Notes: generated by a model from the sequence alone, not told the origin. 49,844 nt of DNA from Desulfovibrio litoralis DSM 11393 (GCF_900143255.1 NZ_FRDI01000011.1:1-49844); one strand, 5' to 3'; positions 9,039 through 19,670 are shown, counted from the first letter of the stretch. Translations and numbers: made by a program.

Positions 9039-10355
<1,317 letters not shown>

Positions 10356-10378
10356 TTACTGGAAAATCCAGGCTATAT

Positions 10379-10407
10379 ATAATAAAAGATAAACAAGTTG
10401 TTATCAA
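10379..10407 (-). promoter_or_regulatory. Sigma-70 promoter of eno
   Basis: On the minus strand TTGATA (10402-10407), a 17-nt spacer, then TATTAT (10379-10384). Each box differs from consensus at one position. Confidence 0.55.
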
Positions 10408-10525
10408 AAAAAATCATTAGATTAAAATAAGACTTTTTTGCATTAAGGTAAAGTTAAAAAGATAAATATTTAAAAAAGAGCAATAATAATTTCACAAGCC
10501 GAATCTCGAAAACAAACATACAAAT

Positions 10526-10552
10526 AAAAAAGGAGGGTTAACGCCTCCTTTT
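10526..10552 (-). terminator. Terminator of the glycogen phosphorylase gene
   Basis: AAAAGGAGG (10528-10536) pairs with CCTCCTTTT (10544-10552) around GTTAACG. On the minus strand it continues into TTTTTATTTG. Confidence 0.85.
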
Positions 10553-10575
10553 AAATCATATTTTTTTTAAAGTTA

Positions 10576-13146
10576 TTAAGACTGAGCCCAACGAATTAAA
10601 CCCAAAAAGCGTGCATCAGAAAGTAAGGCGTGATGCGGCATTGCCCTTACCGTTACACCGTAGCGTCCGGCTTCTTTCGGCTCTATCTCGCCTTGATATA
10701 ATCTCCAACCGCCTTCTTGTCTATCTGTAACCGGTTTCATTTCTACAATCTTACGCTCTACAAAATCACCGTTTTGGCTTAAAGTTCCCGAACAAACTTC
10801 AACCAACAATTGGTTTGAGTCTAAATTGCCCATAAATACTTTGGCTTCAACTTTTATTGGGTCGCCGATAAACATAGAATTTTCGCCATTCACGGTTACG
10901 TCTGTGATATTAACATTGCCCCACTGGGTCATAATCGAAGTACGCCACTCCGCCAACTCTCTTGCCGCACGATAATCTTCTTTACAAAGGCTGTTAAAGT
11001 TCTTATATGCCGGCATATAAGCATCTTTTAAATAGTCGTTTACCATACGGTGTGAACTATATTGTCCACAAAGCTCTTTAAAGGCAAGTTTCATCTTTTG
11101 CACCCAAGAGCGTGGTAAACCGCCTCGCCCTCGTTCGTAAAAGGTTGAGATAATTTCGTTTTCAAGCATATTGTATAAAGTTTTGATTTCTACACAATCT
11201 TGATAATCAGGGTCATCATAATCATCTCGCCCTCCGATTGCCCAACCTACGCTATTATCATCTTTCCAAGCTTCGTCCCACCAACCGTCAAGCGTGCTAA
11301 ATTGCAACACGCCGTTAAACATAGCTTTCATACCGCTTGTTCCACAAGCTTCAAGCGGACGGCGAGGGTTATTAAGCCAAATATCACAACCTGAAACAAG
11401 ATACGAAGCTATTTCCATATCATAATCTTCTAAAAACACTAATTTTCCACGAAATTCAGGAGTACGACAAAGGGCAATAACATCTTGCATAAGTTTTTTA
11501 CCGCCGTTGTCCTGCGGGTGTGCCTTACCGGCAAAAATAAATTGCACTGGGCGTTCTTTATTGCTGACTATACGCAACAACGCCTCTTTATCTTGCAAGA
11601 GCAATGTTGCTCTTTTATAGGTAGCAAAACGACGAGCAAAACCAATAGTTAAAGCATCAGGGTTAAGAACATCTTCTGCCCCTCTGATTTCATCACTTGA
11701 TGCCCCTTGTGCAATCAATTGTTTTTGTAAACGCTCTCTGGCAAAATCAACCAAACGAGCCCTTAAACGTTCATGAGTTCGCCATAATTCAGAATCGGAA
11801 ATATTATTTGATTGCGACCAAACTTTATGAGTATCGGGTTCTTCTCGCCAGTTTAAACCAAGGTAACGGTCAAAAAGAGTTCCAATATCAGAAGAAACCC
11901 AAGTCGGAGCGTGAATTCCGTTTGTTACCGAACCAATCGGCATATCGTCGACAGGGAACTGATTCCAAACTTGTTTCCACATATTCCGTGAAACATGCCC
12001 ATGCAAAGTGGAAACTCCGTTATTAAAACGAGACAAACGCAAAGCCAAAACCGGCATACAAAAATGTTCGGCATCATCATGCGGATTTTCACGCCCCAAA
12101 GCCATAAAGACCTTAAAGGCAAGCCCCATATCCCGTGCATAACCTTCAAAATATTTTTGCATTAAATCAGGCGGGAAGCGATCATTTCCGGCAGGCACGG
12201 GAGTATGAGTCGTAAAGATAGAGCCGGAAGCCGCGACCTCAACCGCCGCTTCAAAGCTAAGATTATGTCCTTTCATAAACTCTCTTACTCGTTCAAGCCC
12301 GGCAAAAGCGGAGTGCCCTTCGTTCATATGAATAACCTTAGGGTCTACGCCAATTACTTTTAAAGCTTTTATACCGCCAATACCAAGGAGCATTTCCTGC
12401 CATAAACGCATTTCATTATCGCCAAAATACAAGCGAGAGGTAATAGGACGAAATTCAGGAGGGTTTTCCGGAAGATTTGTGTCTAATAAATACAGCGAAA
12501 TTCGCCCTACTTCGGTTACCCAGATAGATGCTACCAAAGGGCGGTCGCCTATATTTAAGTGAACTTTACAAATATTTCCGTCTTGATCAAGCACATGACG
12601 CATTGGCATTTGGTCAAAATCATAGTTGGGATAACGCTCTTGTTGCCAACCTTCTATGTTCATATATTGGCGAAAATATCCCTGTTGATAGGCAAGTCCC
12701 ATACCGATAAGTGGAACATTAAGGTCGCTTGCACTTTTAAGGTGATCGCCGGCAAGAATTCCAAGCCCACCTGAATAAATAGGTAAACACTGGCTTACCC
12801 CAAACTCCAAGCTAAAATATGCAATAACGGGATCACCGCTTTTTACGTCTTCAAAATTATGCGGAGAGGGCTTTGAGGTATAAAGGCGAAGTTGTTCAAC
12901 CGCTTCATTTAAACGCTCTTTAAATAAAGTATCGTTTGCCAATTCTTTAAGCCTGGTTTGAGAAACATGATTTAAAAACCAAACCGGATTTTTATAGCTT
13001 TGATTCCACAAAAGGGGGTCAATCTGAGCAAATAAAGTCTCGATATTATGATTCCAAGTAAACCAATGGTTATATGCCAAGTGCCAGATAGGTTCTAACT
13101 CTGTGGGCAATAACGGAATAACGTTAATAATTTTAATAGGTTTCAT
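10576..13146 (-). CDS. glgP: Alpha-glucan (glycogen) phosphorylase
   Basis: 856 residues, GT35 family, releasing glucose-1-phosphate from alpha-1,4-glucans. The PLP-lysine region is EACGTSGMKAMFNGVLQFS. Other signatures are AYFSLEFGVSQCLPIYSGGLG, VIHMNEGHSAFAGLER and FAGKAHPQD. This arrangement, with a short DUF3417-like N-terminus, is the TIGR02094-type enzyme rather than the E. coli MalP/GlgP subtype. The start is set at 13146, because GGAGGT lies 4 nt upstream; the TTG-initiated longer frame runs through that site. No other glycogen genes adjoin it. Confidence 0.93.
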   Translation of the reverse strand: MKPIKIINVIPLLPTELEPIWHLAYNHWFTWNHNIETLFAQIDPLLWNQSYKNPVWFLNHVSQTRLKELANDTLFKERLNEAVEQLRLYTSKPSPHNFEDVKSGDPVIAYFSLEFGVSQCLPIYSGGLGILAGDHLKSASDLNVPLIGMGLAYQQGYFRQYMNIEGWQQERYPNYDFDQMPMRHVLDQDGNICKVHLNIGDRPLVASIWVTEVGRISLYLLDTNLPENPPEFRPITSRLYFGDNEMRLWQEMLLGIGGIKALKVIGVDPKVIHMNEGHSAFAGLERVREFMKGHNLSFEAAVEVAASGSIFTTHTPVPAGNDRFPPDLMQKYFEGYARDMGLAFKVFMALGRENPHDDAEHFCMPVLALRLSRFNNGVSTLHGHVSRNMWKQVWNQFPVDDMPIGSVTNGIHAPTWVSSDIGTLFDRYLGLNWREEPDTHKVWSQSNNISDSELWRTHERLRARLVDFARERLQKQLIAQGASSDEIRGAEDVLNPDALTIGFARRFATYKRATLLLQDKEALLRIVSNKERPVQFIFAGKAHPQDNGGKKLMQDVIALCRTPEFRGKLVFLEDYDMEIASYLVSGCDIWLNNPRRPLEACGTSGMKAMFNGVLQFSTLDGWWDEAWKDDNSVGWAIGGRDDYDDPDYQDCVEIKTLYNMLENEIISTFYERGRGGLPRSWVQKMKLAFKELCGQYSSHRMVNDYLKDAYMPAYKNFNSLCKEDYRAARELAEWRTSIMTQWGNVNITDVTVNGENSMFIGDPIKVEAKVFMGNLDSNQLLVEVCSGTLSQNGDFVERKIVEMKPVTDRQEGGWRLYQGEIEPKEAGRYGVTVRAMPHHALLSDARFLGLIRWAQS

Positions 13147-13410
13147 AATACCTCCGGAGTAAAATAACAAATAAACGGCGACTTAATACATTTTTGCTTA
13201 TATTCTTATTTGATAACGCAAATTTTAAAAATAGACAAGAAATTAAAATATTTTATACTGCAAATTGTGTATACGTTATTGTATTTGTTAATATTGAAAA
13301 ATTACTATACTTTTTACAGAGTTTTTTCATATACTTTTAAATAACAGCTTAATTAAAAAACATTTACACCAATCATCTTAATATAAATATAAAAAAGTTA
13401 AGGAACTCAA

Positions 13411-13902
13411 ATGAACAGTCAAAAAATAAAAATAAAGTTTTTTAGAGATGCCAAAAAACTATATAACGTTTTTACAAATGAATCAGCCTGTTACAATAAC
13501 TTTTATGCAACAGACCAAGCCGTTGGTTTAGATTTAAGAGCCTGTTTAGAAGATCAAAAATCATTAATAATAAAAAAAGGTGAACGAAAAAAAATAGCTG
13601 TTGGTCTAGCGTTTGAACCAATCGCTGAAAATATTGCCGCCTTTATTTATTCACGTAGTGGTCTTGGGGCAAAAGAAGGGCTTTGTGTCGCCCAAGGGGT
13701 CGGAATCATAGACCCGGATTATAGGGGAGAAATTTTTATCTATATTTTAAACACAAGCGAAAAAGACAAAGAAATTTTACACGGAGAAAGAATCGCTCAA
13801 GCGGTCTTTCAGCCATTTATTCGTCCAAGCTTTGAAGAAGTTAACGAGCTTTCGCTAAGTCAAAGAGACAGCGGCGGGTTTGGACACAGCGGACGCTTTT
13901 AA
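13411..13902 (+). CDS. dut: Deoxyuridine 5'-triphosphate nucleotidohydrolase (dUTPase)
   Basis: 163 residues, a trimeric-type dUTPase that hydrolyses dUTP to dUMP and keeps uracil out of DNA. The five family motifs are present in order: AVGLDLRA, the YSRSGLGAKEG region, GIIDPDYRGEI, GERIAQAVFQP, and a C-terminal SGGFGHSGR, where most members have GGFGSTG. The ATG follows AAGGAACTCAA. Its 3' end lies 25 bp from the convergent rsmI with no clear terminator. The 240-bp upstream gap is shared with the divergent glgP. Confidence 0.92.
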   Translation: MNSQKIKIKFFRDAKKLYNVFTNESACYNNFYATDQAVGLDLRACLEDQKSLIIKKGERKKIAVGLAFEPIAENIAAFIYSRSGLGAKEGLCVAQGVGIIDPDYRGEIFIYILNTSEKDKEILHGERIAQAVFQPFIRPSFEEVNELSLSQRDSGGFGHSGRF

Positions 13903-13927
13903 CGCACACAATTCTTTGTCGTTTTTT

Positions 13928-14752
13928 TTACTTTTGAGCTTCAATAAAGGCATAAAGTTCTTTTAAACTCCAACCTTCGGTTTGGGTTTTGAGAAGTTTT
14001 GCCAATTCTTTTACTTTTAGCTGTTGAGTAAGTCCTTTTTCCACCAACTTTTTTAAAGTTTCAAGGTCTGTGCGTTCTGCCGTTCCACTACTGCCACTTG
14101 GTGCAATAATAATTGTTAACTCTCCTAAAAGTTCTTCGGACAAATCTTCCCACTTATCCAAAGTAGACAAAATAAACTCTTCATAAGTTTTAGTAAGTTC
14201 CCTCGCAATACAAAACTCACGCTTTCCCAAAACTTTAAACGCCAACTCTAAACTTTCTTTAACTCTGTCTTTACGTTCAAAAAAAACAAGCGTGCTTTTA
14301 AAGCTAACAAACTGTTGAAATATCTTTTCTTTTTCAGATTGCTTACGAGGTAAAAAACCAAAAAAAGTAAAAGGCTGAGGCGGTAAACCGCTCGCCGACA
14401 ACGCCACAATCGGAGCAGAAGCCCCGGGAATCGGAGAAACCTCAAGCCCCTCTTGACGACAAGCCCGCACAAGACGATAGCCGGGGTCAGCCATAAGCGG
14501 AGTTCCCGCATCGGAAATCAACGCCAAATTTTTACCTTGTTTAAGCTCGTTTAAAATTTGTTCCTGTCTTTCCACTTCGTTGTGTTCATGAAAACTTAAA
14601 AAAGCCTTGGGAACAACACCACAACGTTGACAAATCAGCCCGGCTCTGCGTGTATCTTCGGCTAAGATTAAATCGGCTTGAGTCAGAGTTTCTTTGGCTC
14701 TAAAGGAAAGATCAGCGGGGTTGCCAAGCGGCGTTGCAACTATCCATAACAT
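13928..14752 (-). CDS. rsmI: 16S rRNA (cytidine1402-2'-O)-methyltransferase
   Basis: 274 residues of the tetrapyrrole-methylase fold that RsmI shares with CobA-type enzymes. Signatures: VATPLGNPADLSFRA, LILAEDTRRAG, FHEHNE, ALISDAGTPLMADPGYRLV and IPGASAPIVALSASGLP. It methylates C1402 in the ribosomal P site. The ATG has GGAGG 8 nt upstream, inside the end of yraN, which overlaps it by 41 nt. This suggests translational coupling. Confidence 0.93.
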   Translation of the reverse strand: MLWIVATPLGNPADLSFRAKETLTQADLILAEDTRRAGLICQRCGVVPKAFLSFHEHNEVERQEQILNELKQGKNLALISDAGTPLMADPGYRLVRACRQEGLEVSPIPGASAPIVALSASGLPPQPFTFFGFLPRKQSEKEKIFQQFVSFKSTLVFFERKDRVKESLELAFKVLGKREFCIARELTKTYEEFILSTLDKWEDLSEELLGELTIIIAPSGSSGTAERTDLETLKKLVEKGLTQQLKVKELAKLLKTQTEGWSLKELYAFIEAQK

Positions 14753-15311
14753 GATAATCCTCCAATACGTTACTGTAATGCTTAAAGAAAAAAGGCGAAG
14801 TTAACAAAACAAGACTTTGATCATTTATTTTTTTATGCACGGGCGAAATATTTTCCACATACCTGACAACATAAAACAAATCAAAACGACAGGCACAGTG
14901 CCACATATTTTTTAGCTGAAGCCAAGCCTTTGCCGCCCTTATTAGTTTTTTTTGTTTCGCCGATGAAAAAATATTGTTCCAATCTACGCTATACTCTATG
15001 TGTTCATCAGCTTTTTGGGGATCAGCCAGAAATAACTCTAAAGTTTTTTTATCTATTTTTATTGTACGTGTCCGCACTTCTATAAAAACAAGCTGAGACT
15101 CAATCGTTTGATCAAGTGCGACAAAATCTAGTTCAACCCCACGATATTGAGCTTCGTTTTTAATGGATAAAATATCCGGTCGCCAATTTTTTGCTAATAA
15201 TTTTAAATCCAAAAGGTCAAACTGCTTTAAAATAAAAGCTTCTCCGGCGTCACCCAGCTCTAGATGTTTCGCTTTATTCTGATGACTTTGTGGGTATATT
15301 TTTTGCGACAC
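14712..15311 (-). CDS. yraN: YraN/UPF0102-family nuclease-like protein
   Basis: 199 residues. The N-terminal 110 residues carry the family pattern: GDAGEAFILKQF, LLAKNWR, VELDFVALD and LVFIEVRTR, which resemble the E-x-D-x-E-V-K catalytic layout of restriction-endonuclease-like folds. The usual final lysine is an arginine (EVRTR), as in many family members. SAKQKKLIRAAKAWLQ and CRFDLFYV complete the domain. The protein is longer than the typical 115-130 residues. GTG is chosen as start because GAGG lies 6 nt upstream. The function is unproven. The order rnhB-yraN-rsmI is a common linkage. Confidence 0.75.
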   Translation of the reverse strand: MSQKIYPQSHQNKAKHLELGDAGEAFILKQFDLLDLKLLAKNWRPDILSIKNEAQYRGVELDFVALDQTIESQLVFIEVRTRTIKIDKKTLELFLADPQKADEHIEYSVDWNNIFSSAKQKKLIRAAKAWLQLKNMWHCACRFDLFYVVRYVENISPVHKKINDQSLVLLTSPFFFKHYSNVLEDYHVMDSCNAAWQPR

Positions 15312-15366
15312 ACCACGCCTCGAAATTTTCTATAGATTTTATAGTTAGTTAGGACAACTGAAAAAA

Positions 15367-16086
15367 TTAACGTACTCCGGCGAAACTCTTACGATGTAAA
15401 CGACAAGCACCATATTTTAAAATTGCATCTCTGTGTGCCTGTGTTGCATAACCTTTATGAAAATAAAAACCATAATTCGGATAACGCAATTCATAAGCTT
15501 CCATTAAATCGTCTCGAAAAGTTTTTGCCAAAACAGAAGCCGCAGAAATAGACGAAGCCAATAAATCCCCTTTGACCAAGGTGCGTTGACGCGGGGGATA
15601 TTTACAGGTTTGATTTCCCAAAAATGCTTTATCCATAAAAAGAGCGTCGGGAATACGCCTGTTTCCATCAACCAAAAGAAGAGGTAAAGACTCAAGCCCC
15701 GCAGTTTTTGCCTTATTTTTTTTGTCAAAATTAATCTTTAAAGCAATTATAGCCCGCAACATGGAAATATGGGTCGCTTTTAAAACATTGTAAGCATCAA
15801 CCTCTTGTTGCCAACTTAAACCAAGACCGAAAGCAATGGCTTCTTTTTTGATTAAAGGCACAAGAGCTGTTCTTTCTTCTGCTTTTAAGAGTTTAGAATC
15901 TGTTAGATTACTCAAGGTTTCAGACAAAGCCCCTTGAGGTAACCAAACCGCCGCCGAAACAACAGGACCGGCAAGACAACCACGCCCCGCTTCATCTATT
16001 CCGATGTAAGGTTCAGAAGGTACAAGACCGGAAGAAAAGCCGGGAAGGCTAAATTGCACGGTTTGTGCTGTTTTTTTTATAGACAT
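15367..16086 (-). CDS. rnhB: Ribonuclease HII
   Basis: 239 residues, cleaving the RNA strand of RNA-DNA hybrids and single ribonucleotides in DNA. The active-site segment is YIGIDEAGRGCLAGPV with D31-E32. Other conserved parts are SDSKLL-like TDSKLLKAEER, LLVDGNRRIP, KGDLLASSISAASVLAKTFRD and YGFYFHKGYATQAH. An N-terminal extension of about 25 residues carries QFSLPGF, which looks like a beta-clamp-binding peptide (see findings). No strong ribosome-binding site is visible. Confidence 0.93.
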   Translation of the reverse strand: MSIKKTAQTVQFSLPGFSSGLVPSEPYIGIDEAGRGCLAGPVVSAAVWLPQGALSETLSNLTDSKLLKAEERTALVPLIKKEAIAFGLGLSWQQEVDAYNVLKATHISMLRAIIALKINFDKKNKAKTAGLESLPLLLVDGNRRIPDALFMDKAFLGNQTCKYPPRQRTLVKGDLLASSISAASVLAKTFRDDLMEAYELRYPNYGFYFHKGYATQAHRDAILKYGACRLHRKSFAGVR

Positions 16087-16143
16087 GATTTAAAAGCTAC
16101 CGGAACTCACCAAATTAAATATTAAAAATAAGTCAAACGCAAG

Positions 16144-17175
16144 TTAAGCTTTGTTTTTTCCAAAAGCTTCCATAACATAAGCCCCCGCCAAAGCAGATGC
16201 AAACGCCGAATCATAACGAGCTTTGTCTGCCATAAGTTCTTGAGCAGCCGCCAATGGAGCTTTAGCACCGGCATAAGGACGTTTGGTAATCATTGCACAA
16301 AAAGAATCGGCAACCGCCGCAATACGTCCAAGGCGACTTAGTTGGTTCGCTTTTGCTTTTTGCGGATAACCCGAACCGTCAAGACGTTCATGGTGTTCAA
16401 CAATTGCCTGTCTGACTTCATCAGCCACTAATTCGAGCTTTTGAGCTATTTTAAAGCCAACAACAGGGTGAGGCAAAATTTTGTCTTTTTCTTCAATTTT
16501 TAAGGCCGTACTTTTAGTAAGAATAAAAGGCGGAACTTTGCTCATGCCTATATCGTGCAAGAGTAAAGCTAACGCCGTATTGTCAATACTTTTTCGAGTA
16601 AGTTCTTCGCTTGTTTTAACGTTAAACAAAAGCCACAACCCGACCCAAAGTGTATTGGTTGAGTGGTTAACCAAACTATATTCCGTTGATAATCTACGCA
16701 TAAAAAGCTTAATGCGATGATTATCTTCATTCAAATATTCGGTTAAAACCATTAAATCAACATATAAAGGATCAAAAAGAATTTTTACCGGTTGTTCAAG
16801 AAAATCATTTAGACGCAAAGCCAACGCACGTTGAATAATATCGGCGACTTCGCCTTCTTTTAAGTTTTTATCAACTAAAACAAGATCGAGTTGTTTTACG
16901 ATATGTTGTGAATAAATCGGGTGGTCTGTTCTTGAAACAAATAAATCACCTTCGGAACAAAGCTTATTGACAAGCTCAACCTCTTCATTACTTAAGCGAG
17001 AACCTTTACGGAAAAGTGGCTCTAAAACTCCAAGCTCTTCTTTAAAAACAAACAAATCGACAGGGGGGCGATATTTTGGAAAACTTTCAATAATCGCCAA
17101 GCCAATTTGGTAATATTCTTCATTGATATTATCGGGTATCGTTGTTCTATTTTTTGCCTTACTCAAAATAAACAC
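16144..17175 (-). CDS. HD-GYP domain protein, probable cyclic-di-GMP phosphodiesterase
   Basis: 343 residues. The C-terminal half has the full HD-GYP signature: His171 (LVNHST), HDIG at 207-210, HP at 236-237, HHERLDGSGYP at 261-271 and VAD at 288-290. The N-terminal 130 residues (CPPVDLFV-like RPPVDLFVFKEE, then LFVSRTDHPIY) have no domain I can name and probably take part in sensing or dimerisation. There is no signal peptide or membrane segment. The likely reaction is hydrolysis of cyclic-di-GMP, which would favour motility. It starts a possible unit with rnhB-yraN-rsmI (57-nt gap to rnhB). Confidence 0.82.
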   Translation of the reverse strand: MFILSKAKNRTTIPDNINEEYYQIGLAIIESFPKYRPPVDLFVFKEELGVLEPLFRKGSRLSNEEVELVNKLCSEGDLFVSRTDHPIYSQHIVKQLDLVLVDKNLKEGEVADIIQRALALRLNDFLEQPVKILFDPLYVDLMVLTEYLNEDNHRIKLFMRRLSTEYSLVNHSTNTLWVGLWLLFNVKTSEELTRKSIDNTALALLLHDIGMSKVPPFILTKSTALKIEEKDKILPHPVVGFKIAQKLELVADEVRQAIVEHHERLDGSGYPQKAKANQLSRLGRIAAVADSFCAMITKRPYAGAKAPLAAAQELMADKARYDSAFASALAGAYVMEAFGKNKA

Positions 17176-17238
17176 TCCATGATTAAGCCGGTTAAAATAT
17201 GCAGGTAATTAATATCAGACCTTAACAATAAGTTATTA

Positions 17239-17569
17239 GAGACTATTGTACAATAGTATCCTAGCAGCTTTCGCCAAAAAGATACTCCAAAAACCACGAA
17301 TAATCACACTAGGCTGGCTTTGCCTGCCAGTGGGCTTAAAGCTCTTGCGGAGAGCTTCGGGGGTGAAACCCTCGAAAATAAAGAACGCTAGGCTGGCTTT
17401 GCCTGCCAGTGGGCTTGGGGGCTTCGGGGGTGAAACCCTCGAAAGTACAGGGAAAATTTAATTGTTCTGTAAAATTAGTGGTTTTTGTGGTTTAAGACTT
17501 TTTATGTTATGTGTTACAGAGCATAAAACGATAAAAAAAGCACGCAAACCAAAGTTTTGAATGGTCTTT
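17239..17569 (-). repeat. Interspersed repeat, copy C (longest; duplicated GC-rich core)
   Basis: Fills the gap between pyk and the HD-GYP gene. The outer tail GACTATTGTACAATAGT (17241-17257) is at the left and the head TTTTGAATGGTCTT at the right, so it is reversed relative to copy D. The core has two tandem units at about 17309-17374 and 17390-17443. Each begins CTAGGCTGGCTTTGCCTGCC and ends in a TTCGGGGGTGAAACCCTCGAA hairpin. The rest of the 400-bp gene-free stretch shows nothing else. Confidence 0.75.
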
Positions 17570-17575
17570 ATTCAG

Positions 17576-19027
17576 TTATTTTGCATAAATTTTAACCAAG
17601 TTAGTACCTTTATTTGCCGCAACGTTATTTGTTTGTCCGGCAGTAATGACTATTCGGTCTCCTGCGGAAAACTCTTTATTGGTGTCAATAAAATATTCCG
17701 CTCTTTCTAAATGTCCCGGCATATTTTCATCAACCAAGATCGGGTTAACCCCCCAAGAAAAATTTAAGCTCTTAAGCGAAACATGATCAGGGGTTAAAAC
17801 ATAAAGTTCTTGTTTCGGGCGATAAGAGGCGGTTTGGCGACCTGATGAACCGCTTACACTATGACAAACCAAGGCTCTGGCGTGAGAAACTTCCGCTAAC
17901 TGACAAGCCGCCAAAGTTAAAAATTCCGACGGAGTTGCCTCTTTTTGAGCCGCCGTATAATGTTTTTTAAATAAAAGATGTTCTCTACTGACATTACTTA
18001 CAGGTTGGCGCTCATGTAAAACGGCCTCTGCCTCTTCGGTAATTTGTGCCATAAATTTAACAGCTTCAACAGGATATGCACCCATCGCCGTTTCTTCGGA
18101 AAGCATAACACAATCAGCCCCGTCAATAACGGCGTTGGCAACGTCAGTTGTTTCAGCCCGAGTTGGAACAGGGTTATTAACCATTGAAAGCAACATCTGG
18201 GTTGCGACAATAACCGGTTTAGCCGCCCTGTTGCAAGCTGCGATAATACGTTTTTGCATAGTCGGCAACTTAGGCAAAGGACACTCTATTCCCAAATCGC
18301 CTCGTGCAACCATAACAACATCGGTTACCGCCAAAATTTCATCAAGACGATCAACGGCATTTTGTCTTTCAAGCTTGGCAACCACAGGGACTTTACGTCC
18401 ATGGCTTATAATAATCGCTTTAGCTTCCAAAATATCTTCGGGAGTTTGCACAAAAGATAAAGCAACCGCATCAACTCCAAGTCGTAAGCCATCAGCTAAA
18501 TCTTTTTTATCTTTTTCAGTCAAAGCCGGAACTTTAAACGACTTACCCGGCATGGCAAGACCCTTACGAGACGTTACTATGCCGCTATTATTCGCCTGCA
18601 ATACAACAAGCTCGTTATTTATTTTTTTAACAACATCAAACTGTAACCCACCGTCGCTTAAAACAATATGATCTTTAACGTCAAGGTCGGCAAGCATCAT
18701 ATGATTGTCAAAAGGCATAAAAGGCAAATCGGCATTTTCCGGTTTTTTTAAACCTAAATAAGCCTTAGATCCGGCACTAAAAGTAATTGAAGGGACATCA
18801 AGATTGCCGATACGCACTTTTGGACCTGATAAATCCTGCATAATGGTAATTGGAATATTGTGTTTCATTTCTTGTTTTCTGATATTGTCAATCAGCTCAA
18901 CAAACATTGAGGCATCACCATGCGAAAAATTTAAACGAAAAATTCTTACGCCGGCTTGAATAAGCTTTGATAAAACTTCCGGCGAACTTGAAGCCGGCCC
19001 GATTGTTGCGATTATTTTAGTTCTCAT
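17576..19027 (-). CDS. pyk: Pyruvate kinase
   Basis: 483 residues, converting phosphoenolpyruvate and ADP to pyruvate and ATP. Signatures: KIIATIGPASSS, RLNFSHGD, QDLSGPKVRIG, PVVAKLERQNAVDRLDEI, VMVARGDLGIECPL and PVIVATQML, then a C-terminal allosteric-type domain. The start follows AGGAGACAAA. No terminator hairpin follows. A repeat copy begins 6 bp after the stop, and another copy lies upstream in opposite orientation, so the gene is framed by inverted repeats. Confidence 0.96.
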   Translation of the reverse strand: MRTKIIATIGPASSSPEVLSKLIQAGVRIFRLNFSHGDASMFVELIDNIRKQEMKHNIPITIMQDLSGPKVRIGNLDVPSITFSAGSKAYLGLKKPENADLPFMPFDNHMMLADLDVKDHIVLSDGGLQFDVVKKINNELVVLQANNSGIVTSRKGLAMPGKSFKVPALTEKDKKDLADGLRLGVDAVALSFVQTPEDILEAKAIIISHGRKVPVVAKLERQNAVDRLDEILAVTDVVMVARGDLGIECPLPKLPTMQKRIIAACNRAAKPVIVATQMLLSMVNNPVPTRAETTDVANAVIDGADCVMLSEETAMGAYPVEAVKFMAQITEEAEAVLHERQPVSNVSREHLLFKKHYTAAQKEATPSEFLTLAACQLAEVSHARALVCHSVSGSSGRQTASYRPKQELYVLTPDHVSLKSLNFSWGVNPILVDENMPGHLERAEYFIDTNKEFSAGDRIVITAGQTNNVAANKGTNLVKIYAK

Positions 19028-19070
19028 TTTGTCTCCTGAAAATTATAAGGTAGTTAAATAAAACATATTT

Positions 19071-19099
19071 TTTATATTAAGAAACGCAATCTTTAACAA
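19071..19099 (-). promoter_or_regulatory. Promoter of pyk
   Basis: On the minus strand TTGTTA (19094-19099), a 17-nt spacer and TATAAA (19071-19076), about 44 nt before the start codon. Confidence 0.45.
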
Positions 19100-19170
19100 G
19101 CTTCTAGCGTCATATGTCTTTTTATACATTATATATTTTATTTTGTCATTTACAACTCTACTTATTAACT

Positions 19171-19446
19171 AAGACCATTGCAAAACTTCGTTTTGCGTGC
19201 TTTTATCATCGTTTTATGTTCTGTATACACATATCATAAAACGTATTAAGCCACAAAAACCACTCATTTTACAGGAAAATTAAATTTCCCCTTTGTTTCG
19301 AGGGATACCCCCGAAACACCCCGCAAGAGTTTTAAGTCCACTGGCAGGCAAAGCCAGCCTATTGGCTTTATTCGTGGTTTTTGGAGTGTCTTTCCGGACT
19401 GTCTTTATGGCGAAAGCCACTTTGAGACTATTGTGTAATAGTCTCT
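19171..19446 (+). repeat. Interspersed repeat, copy D (best full-length copy)
   Basis: 276 bp. The head AAGACCATTGCAAAAC is followed by a small hairpin (GCAAAAC...GTTTTGC). A mid-section has CATAAAACG and ACCACTCATTTTACAGG. A GC-rich core contains CCACTGGCAGGCAAAGCCAG. The tail is GGCGAAAGCCACTTTGAGAC leading to a palindromic end. Head and reversed tail match imperfectly, like terminal inverted repeats. There is no open reading frame inside. It lies in the pyk-gdhA gap (19028-19670); between 19447 and 19670 I see only AT-rich gdhA upstream DNA. Confidence 0.75.
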
Positions 19447-19670
19447 AACTAAGAAAAAAAAGAGGTTAAGACAAACAAAAGGTATCTTAAATAATTTACT
19501 TTTTTCTTGCAACCAATAGAATTATCAAATTTTTTTGATTTTTTATAAAAAAAAATAGACAAGAACAAGGCTACAAGTTAAATTAAATCACGTTTTAGTT
19601 GGCTCCTTTCCCTGTATTTATCATAACTGCAAGGAATATTATTATTTTTTTAAATCTTAGGAGAATTACA

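Noticed and set aside
13147-13170. Extended N-terminus of glycogen phosphorylase
   Set aside because: The extra eight codons read through the GGAGGT ribosome-binding site of the ATG at 13146.
17246-17461. 71-codon open frame inside repeat copy C
   Set aside because: It arises from the tandem GC-rich module, is not kept in other copies, and its residues follow the DNA repeat.
19599-19670. 24-residue N-terminal extension of glutamate dehydrogenase
   Set aside because: It does not fit the family; GTG 19671 follows a good ribosome-binding site and gives normal length.
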